The translations under genes and the position numbers were made by a program. The notes under the pieces are model-generated. The model was not told where the DNA came from. It was given only the letters and a program-made list of their open reading frames with translations, and ran no database searches. Source: an uncultured Eubacteriales bacterium (GTDB taxonomy: Bacteria > Bacillota > Clostridia > Oscillospirales > CAG-272). Taken from it: a DNA stretch of 53,956 nucleotides. The stretch is from the NCBI GenBank assembly GCA_934378145.1, contig CAKXXW010000010.1, positions 1-53,956 on the forward strand, in the 5' to 3' direction. Positions 1 through 7,227 of the stretch are shown in pieces (positions within the stretch are counted from its first letter, which is position 1; each line of letters begins with the position of its first letter).

Positions 1-176
1 CTCTTACCCCGCGTTTCCACCCTTACCCGCAAAATGCGGGCGGTCTATTTCTGTTGCACTTTCCCGGCAGTCACCTGCGGCTGATGTTATCAGTTATCCT
101 GCCCTTTGAAGCCCGGACTTTCCTCACGGTAATACCTTTCGGCGTGATACCGCGCGGCCGTCCGGCAAAGTTGCAT
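1..176 (-). ncRNA. rnpB: RNase P RNA, 5' part (cut by window edge)
   Basis: Catalytic RNA of ribonuclease P, which matures tRNA 5' ends. Read on the minus strand, the region carries the strongly conserved 5' block GAGGAAAGTCCGGGCT (about 106-125), then an ACAGAAA-type block and the GGTAAGGGTGGAAACG block near the left edge, as in type A bacterial RNase P RNA. The 3' half lies outside the window. The 5' end is inferred from the promoter just upstream (-10 at 182-187), so it may be off by a few bases. This is a family-level identification with high confidence; no covariance model was run. Confidence 0.93.
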
Positions 177-181
177 ACGCT

Positions 182-209
182 ATTATACCACTTTTTCGGC
201 GTTTGTCAA
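182..209 (-). promoter_or_regulatory. Promoter of rnpB
   Basis: On the minus strand TTGACA (204-209) and TATAAT (182-187) are 16 bases apart. The -35 hexamer overlaps the TGA stop codon of thiT (206-208), so the RNase P promoter is embedded in the end of the upstream gene. Confidence 0.85.
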
Positions 210-1054
210 GCGCCTGCCGTATTGCTTTTCTTCTTGATAACGGAAGTTGCGGCAAAGGAAACTATGAGCATCATCGCGGCAACGGTGCTTACAATGATGA
301 CCGGAGTCCATGCTACCTCACCGAGATGAGTGAAGGTGAATTCTCCGCTTTCGGCATCCTGGAGATGAGCGAAGATCGCCAAGGCATCATACACGGTTGC
401 CGCCACCGTTACGGTCACAGCTGCTATACGAAGGACCGTGCAGTATGTCGGAAGCTTTGCCTTTTCTTCTGTGGCGGGTATCCTTGCGGGTTTTACCGAA
501 CGGAAATCTACCATGCTTCCGATATAATATGCCACGACCGCGGTGACTATCGTTTCGGGGATCATATATGTGGCGTTGTAGCCTATCGAATAGATCATCG
601 CCGCCGTTGTGGGGATCGAGATACCTGCCCATACGGTCGCGCCCGAGATCACATGACAGATGTAACGGATGATACAGACAAGAAGTGTGCCGAAGAGCAG
701 TTCCCTGTTCTGTCCGCCGAGCTTACCTTTGAATATTCCTCCGAGTCCGAGAACGACAAATGCGAGCGCATAGTCGAGGAGTATAACGGCAACGATCGAT
801 TGCCAAGTCGACACATACGACAGATTGTTCAGTCCGAGCATCTGCTGAATGAATGCAAATGCGAATCCGCTTCCGAGACCCCAGCCGATACCGTTTCGGT
901 AAGCTATGATGATTATGGGAAGCATCGACGCGAGCGTCACCGAGCCTCCGTAGGGCATCTGCATCAGCGGGAAAAGGCTGAGTGCCGATGCAAGTGCGAT
1001 CATTACCGCACATTCGACGAGTTTTCTGACTTTGTCCTTACTTTTTGTCTGCAT
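206..1054 (-). CDS. thiT: Energy-coupled thiamine transporter ThiT (S component)
   Basis: Membrane-embedded substrate-binding (S) subunit of an ECF-type ABC importer for thiamine; it would work with a shared EcfAA'T module encoded elsewhere. The 282-residue product has about six hydrophobic segments and the ThiT/YuaJ pattern: an N-terminal helix followed by MPYGG, and an aromatic-rich stretch (YICHVISGATVWAG, middle of the protein). It is about 80 residues longer than a typical ThiT because of a C-terminal extension with an extra hydrophobic segment and a basic end. The ATG at 1054 is preceded by AAAGGAAAAAAAG; a longer frame back to 1123 runs into the riboswitch terminator and is not used. 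A TPP riboswitch directly upstream supports the substrate assignment. Confidence 0.92.
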   Translation of the reverse strand: MQTKSKDKVRKLVECAVMIALASALSLFPLMQMPYGGSVTLASMLPIIIIAYRNGIGWGLGSGFAFAFIQQMLGLNNLSYVSTWQSIVAVILLDYALAFVVLGLGGIFKGKLGGQNRELLFGTLLVCIIRYICHVISGATVWAGISIPTTAAMIYSIGYNATYMIPETIVTAVVAYYIGSMVDFRSVKPARIPATEEKAKLPTYCTVLRIAAVTVTVAATVYDALAIFAHLQDAESGEFTFTHLGEVAWTPVIIVSTVAAMMLIVSFAATSVIKKKSNTAGA

Positions 1055-1074
1055 GATCTTTTTTTCCTTTCGTG

Positions 1075-1114
1075 AAAAACCGACCGAACGGACAAAACGC
1101 CTCATTCGGTCGGT
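1075..1114 (-). terminator. Riboswitch-linked intrinsic terminator
   Basis: Minus-strand hairpin with perfect 9-bp arms CCGACCGAA/TTCGGTCGG (1105-1113 with 1080-1088) followed by a run of T. It lies between the TPP aptamer and the thiT start codon, so it is the likely expression platform: TPP binding would favour termination before thiT. Confidence 0.8.
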
Positions 1115-1125
1115 AAAGATCATTA

Positions 1126-1216
1126 CTGCTTCCTACGCCGGCATTATCCGTATCAGGTTAAAGGGTTCGGAGCCTTGCTCCGTCTCAGCCCGCGTAACGC
1201 CGGCGCCCCTGCGGTT
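1126..1216 (-). promoter_or_regulatory. TPP riboswitch (THI element)
   Basis: Read on the minus strand, the region contains the conserved THI-box parts in order: GGGGCGCC-type 5' arm, GGCTGAGA, the ACCCTTTAACCTGAT block and GGATAATGCCGGCG. These form the two ligand-binding arms of the thiamine pyrophosphate aptamer. It lies between a strong promoter (1240-1267) and thiT with a terminator in between, which matches OFF-switch control by transcription attenuation. Confidence 0.95.
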
Positions 1217-1239
1217 ATTCTGTTTTTTGTGACAGGCAT

Positions 1240-1267
1240 ATTATATCACTTTATGCCAGTTTGTCAA
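1240..1267 (-). promoter_or_regulatory. Promoter of the riboswitch-thiT transcript
   Basis: Minus-strand TTGACA (1262-1267) and TATAAT (1240-1245), 16-base spacer, placed so that transcription starts just before the TPP aptamer. Confidence 0.82.
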
Positions 1268-1276
1268 TGCCTTTTT

Positions 1277-2716
1277 TCAATAAAAATTATAATTCGGCTT
1301 TATAGTCGATATGTCGACTTTTCCGGCGAGATCCTTGTCGACCGTTATTTTTTCGACATAAGGCGCGAGACGCTTCATAAGAAGCTCGCTGCAAAGATTT
1401 TTATTGAAGTCGAAATTTCCGTTCTCGTCCGAGAACTGAGTCGAATATTCACTTTTCTTGAAAGCTCCGTTCTCAAGCTCGTAGCGCATTATTATATGGT
1501 AACCGAAATCAGATTTGTAGACCTTGTATTCTCCGGGCGCAAGTCCCTTGACCATATCGACAAAGGTATCGATGAGCGTACCGCCGGTCGAGAAGTTTGC
1601 ATAGACAAGATCCTTGTCAAGGTATGTCATTCTTGTGCTTGACTCACCGCTCTCGGTGCCGTAGCTTTTATCATAAAGCGTTATGAGGTCGTCAAAATAG
1701 TCATAGTCACCTTTTTTGATAAGCGCCTCGATGCGGTCGACATCCTCTTTTATCTTCCTTTTTTCCTCGTCAGACATGCTTTCGGTCTTCTCGGCACCGT
1801 TTTCATAGACGGCCTGACGCTTGCCGGAAACGGTATCGTAAGCTTTACGCGGATTTTTCTTTCCGTCCGAAGTCTCATAATAGACATAATCGCCGTTTTC
1901 ATCGACGAGGTAATATATCTCGTCGCCGTTGAGATCCTTGTCATAGGAGTCTCCGACCTTGAGCCTTACACCCTTTTCGGTATCGTAGGCTATTCTCGGA
2001 ACTTTCTCTCCGTTCGGTTTTTCATAATAGACAGGGTTCCCACTGCTATCAATGCGGTAGTATATATCGTCGCCGTTTGTATCTCTGACATACACATATC
2101 TGTAAGTCGGTATCATTATCTGTTTGAAGCCGATGTAGTGCGACTCAAAGTATTCCTGCTTTACATTGTCGCCGATCTTGTCTCCGCCGCCGTAGAGGCT
2201 CGATGAGAGCTTCTGAAGCTTTGCATTCATTATTTTATATTCACGGAGGGTATCGTAATTGAAACCGTAATTTGAAAGAAGGCTGTTGAAGCTACTCTTT
2301 GAGTTATCGCCGTCGTTTTTTACGAAGTCAGCCATTTCCTCGTCGATGGCGGCAATTTCCGCATCCGTGAGCGAAAGTCCAAACTCATCATAAAGGCGCA
2401 GTGCCGCAAGGTAATATCTCGCCTTGTCCTGTATCACCTCAGTATAGTATTCCTTGTAGGTCATCTGCGTATCGCCGTTTATCACGGCATCCCAGAAATT
2501 ACTGCTGTTGTAGTCCCCATAATTGCTTCTTACATAATAGGCGACCGAGCCTTTCATGAGCGAAGCAATCAGCGAATACATCGCAAGCGATATTATGTTC
2601 TTGTCTCCTTCGGATTTCATTACCGCCTGTCTGTTTGTGGAACACGATACTGCCGCGGGAAGAATTACCGCAAGCAACAGAGCTACCGCAATGATCCTTA
2701 CAAATGTTCTTTTCAT
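1277..2716 (-). CDS. PpiC/PrsA-like peptidyl-prolyl isomerase lipoprotein
   Basis: Predicted extracytoplasmic folding factor anchored to the membrane by a lipidated cysteine. The product (479 residues from the ATG at 2716) begins with a basic signal peptide and a lipobox ending at Cys25 (AVSC). A SurA/PrsA-type helical region follows (about 45-195). The parvulin domain appears split: its first strand (about 197-204, FKQIMIP) is followed by two copies of a 40-residue repeat (about 213-252 and 262-301, each with NGD-(D/E)-IYY, VYYE and AYDT), and the remainder resumes at about 345 with the diagnostic DFGYHII block near 403-409. The longer frame to 2740 would use GTG without an SD and would put extra residues before the signal peptide. 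Fold assignment is probable; isomerase activity is inferred. Confidence 0.8.
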   Translation of the reverse strand: MKRTFVRIIAVALLLAVILPAAVSCSTNRQAVMKSEGDKNIISLAMYSLIASLMKGSVAYYVRSNYGDYNSSNFWDAVINGDTQMTYKEYYTEVIQDKARYYLAALRLYDEFGLSLTDAEIAAIDEEMADFVKNDGDNSKSSFNSLLSNYGFNYDTLREYKIMNAKLQKLSSSLYGGGDKIGDNVKQEYFESHYIGFKQIMIPTYRYVYVRDTNGDDIYYRIDSSGNPVYYEKPNGEKVPRIAYDTEKGVRLKVGDSYDKDLNGDEIYYLVDENGDYVYYETSDGKKNPRKAYDTVSGKRQAVYENGAEKTESMSDEEKRKIKEDVDRIEALIKKGDYDYFDDLITLYDKSYGTESGESSTRMTYLDKDLVYANFSTGGTLIDTFVDMVKGLAPGEYKVYKSDFGYHIIMRYELENGAFKKSEYSTQFSDENGNFDFNKNLCSELLMKRLAPYVEKITVDKDLAGKVDISTIKPNYNFY

Positions 2717-2777
2717 ATCCTGTGACCATAGCCCCCGCACCGGCGAAGGCTTCCCTTCACTTTTTGTTTCTTATCGT

Positions 2778-2806
2778 ATTATACAATGATATTTCCGATT
2801 TGTCTA
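2778..2806 (-). promoter_or_regulatory. Promoter of the PpiC-like lipoprotein gene
   Basis: Minus-strand TAGACA (2801-2806) and TATAAT (2778-2783) with a 17-base spacer, overlapping the end of mfd. Confidence 0.7.
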
Positions 2807-5800
2807 CCTGTTTTTTTGTGAAATTTCAAGATAACCCGCAAACATATCTTTAATTGCACCGACGGGATCGGCGCCCGACGGCACTCTGAAGGTTATATAA
2901 GGTTCATTTGCGATAACGGCACGCAGTTTCACTCCCGTTTTGTCCGAAAGCTCCTGCCACACATCGGCGATCAGCTTTTCGGGATAAACATTAAGGTTTC
3001 CGCCGTTCTGCGTGACCTTTGTAAAACCGCATTTTACCGCATAGGCGCGGAGGAGCGCGGTCCTGAGCAGGTTCATCACTTCTTCAGGCGGCTCTCCGAA
3101 GCGGTCGGAAAGCTCGTCAAGGATGTCGCTCATATCGTCTTCGTTTTCGATCATGGCTATCTTTTTATAGAGCGCCATGCGTTGAGGTTGATATTTCACA
3201 TATTTTTCGGGGATGTAGGCGTTTATATCGAAAGAAACGGTACATTCATGCTTTGTCGCGACGGGTTTTCCCTGTTCTTCAAGCACGGCTTCGTGCAAAA
3301 GCTTGATGTAAAGGTCATAGCCTATTGCGTCGAGATGTCCGTGCTGTTCGGCTCCGAGAAGATTTCCGGCACCGCGCAGTTCAAGGTCACGCATAGCTAT
3401 TCTGAAGCCCGCGCCGAATTCGGCGTATTCTCTGATAGCCTCAAGTCTCTTTTCGGCTATCTCTGAGAGCGCTCTGCCCTTCGGGAATGTGAAGTAGGCA
3501 TAGGCGCGGCGAGGGGATCTGCCGACTCTGCCGCGTATCTGGTGGAGCTGAGACAGTCCGAGCCTTTGCGCATTGTCAACGATGAGTGTGTTGGCGTTCG
3601 GGACATCGATTCCCGTCTCTATTATGCTCGTACAGACAAGTATATCTGTCTCGCCCGTGAGCATCGACCTCCATATATCCTCAAGGCGATCCTTCTCCAT
3701 TTTGCCGTGCGCCGTGACGATGCGTGCCTCCGGAAATGCCGCCGACAACCTTGAGGCGACAGAATCTATCGTTTCTATCATATTATGAAGGTAGAACACC
3801 TGCCCGCCTCGGCGAAGTTCACGCCGTATTGCCTCGAAAATTATCAGATCGTCGTCTTCAAGCACATAGGTCTGCACCGGAAGCCGATCGCCCGGCGCTT
3901 CGTCAAGCACCGAAATATCGCGGATGCCGCTCATCGCCATATTGAGCGTCCTCGGAATAGGGGTTGCCGTAAGGGTCAGAACATCGATGTTACCGGCGAG
4001 CTGTTTGATCTTTTCCTTCTGCGCGACGCCGAAGCGCTGCTCCTCGTCGATTATAAGCAGGCCGAGATCGTTGAATTCTATATCCTTTGAAAGCATACGG
4101 TGCGTGCCGATGAGAAGGTCGACCTCACCCCGTCTTACCGCACGAAGGGTCGCTGCCTGCTGCTTCGGTGTCCTGAAGCGCGAGAGCATATCTATGTTTA
4201 CCGGGAAGGTGCGCATACGGCTCTGCGCTGTCTGATAATGCTGGAACGCGAGAAGAGTTGTCGGGACGAGGATCGCGACCTGCTTGCCGTCAAGAATAGC
4301 CTTGTATGCTGCGCGGAAGGCGACCTCTGTTTTTCCGAAGCCGACATCTCCGCAAAGAAGTCTGTCCATAGGCACGGGGCGCTCCATATCTTCCTTTATC
4401 TCTTCGGTCACGGAGAGCTGAGAGTCGGTCTCGTCGTACTCAAACGCCGCCTCGAAGTCGCGCTGAAAATCGTCGTCGGGCGGAAAAGCGTGTCCCGGGC
4501 GGCGCATCCTCTCGGCGTAGAGCTTTATGAGGTCTTTTGCGATCTCCTTGACGGCTGCCTTTGCTTTGGCTTTTGCCTTCCCCCATTCGGCACCCCCGAA
4601 TTTCGAGAGCTTCACAAGTCCGTCGTCGGCGTGCGCTCCGATATATTTCGAGATCATATCGAGCTTGTCGGTCGGGAGGAAAAGCTTATCCGAGCCGGCG
4701 TACTTTATGTGGATATAGTCACGGCTGACACCGTTTATCGTGAGATTTTCTATACCCTCATACTGACCTATACCGTAGTTTTCGTGAACAACATAATCGC
4801 CGACAGTCAGCTCGTTGAAGGACATTATCGCTTCGCCGCCTTTTCTCTTCTTTGCGCGCCGACGAAGCCTTGCTGCGGCGGCACCCGCCGTTCTTTCGTC
4901 GGCGACGGTCGAAAGCACCGCGAGCTTCGGGATTATAAGCTCGTATCCGCTGACGGTCGCACCGGAGGTCACGATAACGGTCCCCGCCGGTATGTCGGCG
5001 GCATTGAATTCGCCGCTTTCGGTACCGACTATCGCATTGAAGCCGTTATCGGTGAGCATTCCGGCAAGGTTTGCTGCCTCAGTATCGTTTCCCGCAGCGA
5101 CAAGGACTCTCCACCCGCCGTCACGATATGTGGCAAGATCCTCTGTCAGCATATTGAGGTTTCCCGAATAGGACACGGTGTGTCGCGAGCGGAAGGTGAA
5201 CATTCCGCCGAGTTTTACAGAAGAAAGCCCTCTCGCTATGGAATCTATGAAGACTGTCGCCGACCTGTCGTAAAACAAATCGAGCGCCGAAGGTTCCTTT
5301 GAATATTCGGCATACTTCGGCGAGACCGTACCTGCCGAGACAAGTTCTTTTATCCGCTCATTTGAGTGCCAGACGGATGCTTTGAGCCGCTCAGCTGTTT
5401 CGGAAGGATTTTTCAGGAAGACTCTGCTCCGCTCGGGAAAATAGTCGAGCAGTGAGGCTTTCTCGGTGTAAATTTTAGAAATGTATTTGTCGGTGAATGA
5501 TACATCGTTTCCGGTATTTATGGCTTCGGTTATCGCGCTTTCCTCATTGCGAAGCTCTTCCTTTGCGATGTCGTCCTTTGTCATTGAAACGAGCCTTGAG
5601 ACCGTTTTGCGTATTTCTCCGAGCATGGCTGTGTCGCAGATGACCTCACGCGCAGGCGGGAGCTTTGCGGAATTCACCCTTGCCGTAAGTCTCTGTGTCC
5701 GCGGGTCGAATACGCCCATTCTGTCGACCTCGTCGCCGAAAAGCTCGATGCGAAGGGGCGATGAAGGATTTACGCTTTCACCGTCGGCAGACAGATAGTC

Positions 5801-6379
5801 CCCGAAGGGCGGATAAATGTCTATGATGCCGCCTCTGCGTGCGAACTGTCCGGGGCTGTCGACAAGCTCAACACGCCGATACCCGATGCCGAGCAGCTTT
5901 TCGGTCAGCTTGTCGGGGTCAAGAGTGCTGTCCGACGAGACACTGACGGTCGCGTCGATGAGCTTTGTCGGAGGTATCGTGTAGCCGAGCGCCGCTTCGG
6001 GCGTCGTTACCACGGCATCGAGCCTTCCGAGCAGGAGTCCGTAAAGAACCATAAGCCTCTCATGCTCGTACTCATGGGAGGCTGAAATATTATAAAATGT
6101 AAGATCCCTTGCAAGAAATGCCGAAGCTCTCAAAGACTCGGCGCAAAGGAGCCTGCTGTAATGTCCGCAGAGTTTTTCATCGGGACATATTATGAGAGCG
6201 CAGCCGCCTTCTTTTCTGAAGTCGGAGATCGCCGAAACGAGAAAAGCGTCCGCCGCTCCGTCGCAAAGCCCCGTGACGAGCAGAGGCTTCGGCTTTTTTG
6301 CGGCGAGCTGGCGGATAAATTCTTCCGAAAAGTGAGAGTATTCCCTTTCGATCCGGATACCGTCGGTCAGTAAAGACAT
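2804..6379 (-). CDS. mfd: Transcription-repair coupling factor Mfd
   Basis: DNA translocase that removes RNA polymerase stalled at lesions and recruits UvrA. The 1191-residue product has the full Mfd layout: an N-terminal UvrB-like region, the RNA-polymerase-interacting CarD-like domain (VGDYVVHENYGIGQYEG, middle), and RecG-like helicase motifs GDVGFGKTE (Walker A), DEEQRFGV (Walker B) and TLTATPIPRTL, then the QLHQIRGRVGR motif and the C-terminal TRCF domain (LRGAGNLLG...). Length is normal for the family. The ATG at 6379 follows GGAGAATGAT; a TTG at 6391 in the same frame would lie upstream of that SD. pth ends 25 bases upstream, and both probably share the pth promoter. Confidence 0.98.
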   Translation of the reverse strand: MSLLTDGIRIEREYSHFSEEFIRQLAAKKPKPLLVTGLCDGAADAFLVSAISDFRKEGGCALIICPDEKLCGHYSRLLCAESLRASAFLARDLTFYNISASHEYEHERLMVLYGLLLGRLDAVVTTPEAALGYTIPPTKLIDATVSVSSDSTLDPDKLTEKLLGIGYRRVELVDSPGQFARRGGIIDIYPPFGDYLSADGESVNPSSPLRIELFGDEVDRMGVFDPRTQRLTARVNSAKLPPAREVICDTAMLGEIRKTVSRLVSMTKDDIAKEELRNEESAITEAINTGNDVSFTDKYISKIYTEKASLLDYFPERSRVFLKNPSETAERLKASVWHSNERIKELVSAGTVSPKYAEYSKEPSALDLFYDRSATVFIDSIARGLSSVKLGGMFTFRSRHTVSYSGNLNMLTEDLATYRDGGWRVLVAAGNDTEAANLAGMLTDNGFNAIVGTESGEFNAADIPAGTVIVTSGATVSGYELIIPKLAVLSTVADERTAGAAAARLRRRAKKRKGGEAIMSFNELTVGDYVVHENYGIGQYEGIENLTINGVSRDYIHIKYAGSDKLFLPTDKLDMISKYIGAHADDGLVKLSKFGGAEWGKAKAKAKAAVKEIAKDLIKLYAERMRRPGHAFPPDDDFQRDFEAAFEYDETDSQLSVTEEIKEDMERPVPMDRLLCGDVGFGKTEVAFRAAYKAILDGKQVAILVPTTLLAFQHYQTAQSRMRTFPVNIDMLSRFRTPKQQAATLRAVRRGEVDLLIGTHRMLSKDIEFNDLGLLIIDEEQRFGVAQKEKIKQLAGNIDVLTLTATPIPRTLNMAMSGIRDISVLDEAPGDRLPVQTYVLEDDDLIIFEAIRRELRRGGQVFYLHNMIETIDSVASRLSAAFPEARIVTAHGKMEKDRLEDIWRSMLTGETDILVCTSIIETGIDVPNANTLIVDNAQRLGLSQLHQIRGRVGRSPRRAYAYFTFPKGRALSEIAEKRLEAIREYAEFGAGFRIAMRDLELRGAGNLLGAEQHGHLDAIGYDLYIKLLHEAVLEEQGKPVATKHECTVSFDINAYIPEKYVKYQPQRMALYKKIAMIENEDDMSDILDELSDRFGEPPEEVMNLLRTALLRAYAVKCGFTKVTQNGGNLNVYPEKLIADVWQELSDKTGVKLRAVIANEPYITFRVPSGADPVGAIKDMFAGYLEISQKNR

Positions 6380-6404
6380 ATCATTCTCCAAAAGCCCGAA
6401 GGCT

Positions 6405-7037
6405 TTAATGCTTTTTGCCGTTGCATATCATCATTGCCGAGTCAAAATCACCCGCTATCATTTTTTCTATGCCGCTCATCGCGGTACCGAATTCGTCAAA
6501 AAGAACCTTCTGCTCTTCCTTTGTGAATTCGGAAAGCACCCAATCGGCGAGAGGATAGTCGGGGTGAGGCTTTTCGCCGACGCCTATGCGAAGGCGCGGA
6601 AACTTGTCGCTCCCGAGATGGGCAATTATGCTTCTGAGTCCCTTCTGCCCGCCGTCGGAACCCGATCTGCGCACTCTCATCATGCCGACAGGCAATGAAA
6701 TATCGTCCGAAATGACTATTATATGCTCTGTCGGGATCTTATAGAAGTCCGCCGCCTGTCTGACAGCGACTCCCGATTCGTTCATATAGGTCTGCGGCTT
6801 TATAAGCAGGACCCGATTCCCGCCGATCACGGCGTCTGCGGTGAGTGCGTTGAACTTCGCACGGTTTACCGTGACCGAGAGCCTTTCCGCAATGTAATCA
6901 AGGGTCAGAAAGCCTGTGTTGTGGCGTGTGTAAAGGTATTCTTTCCCGGGATTGCCGAGTCCGACAACGAGAAAAGCCACCGGCCCTGTCGGTGTCTGTG
7001 TGTTTTCTGTTTTTTTGAAAAAATCGAATATGCTCAT
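6405..7037 (-). CDS. pth: Peptidyl-tRNA hydrolase
   Basis: Recycles peptidyl-tRNA released from ribosomes by cleaving the ester bond. Visible family motifs are GLGNPGKEYLYTRHN with the catalytic His39 and Asn40, KPQTYMNESG, and SDDISLP with Asp112 in the catalytic Asp position, followed by GSDGGQKGL. The 210-residue protein has about 18 extra N-terminal residues before the usual start of the fold. The ATG at 7037 follows GGGAAG at good spacing. It is the first gene of a probable pth-mfd transcript, a common arrangement in Bacillota. Confidence 0.97.
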   Translation of the reverse strand: MSIFDFFKKTENTQTPTGPVAFLVVGLGNPGKEYLYTRHNTGFLTLDYIAERLSVTVNRAKFNALTADAVIGGNRVLLIKPQTYMNESGVAVRQAADFYKIPTEHIIVISDDISLPVGMMRVRRSGSDGGQKGLRSIIAHLGSDKFPRLRIGVGEKPHPDYPLADWVLSEFTKEEQKVLFDEFGTAMSGIEKMIAGDFDSAMMICNGKKH

Positions 7038-7068
7038 ATTTTGCTTCCCGAATGTAAATATCGGTAAT

Positions 7069-7097
7069 ATTATACCCTAAATAACCTCTCCTGTCAA
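7069..7097 (-). promoter_or_regulatory. Promoter of pth-mfd
   Basis: Minus-strand TTGACA (7092-7097), 17-base spacer, TATAAT (7069-7074). It is divergent from the ppdK promoter about 65 bases away. Confidence 0.85.
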
Positions 7098-7158
7098 TCC
7101 GTTTTGCCTTTGAGGAGAATTTATTTGAGGAAAGACACAAAAAAATGTGCATAACCCC

Positions 7159-7188
7159 TTGAAAAACCTGTAGGTATTATGGTATAAT
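7159..7188 (+). promoter_or_regulatory. Promoter of ppdK
   Basis: TTGAAA (7159-7164), 18-base spacer and TATAAT (7183-7188); the spacer ends in an extended -10-like TATGG. The ppdK SD and ATG lie about 30-40 bases downstream. Confidence 0.8.
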
Positions 7189-7227
7189 ATGCGTTGAATG
7201 CAAAATATATGATAGGAGAAAAAAAGC

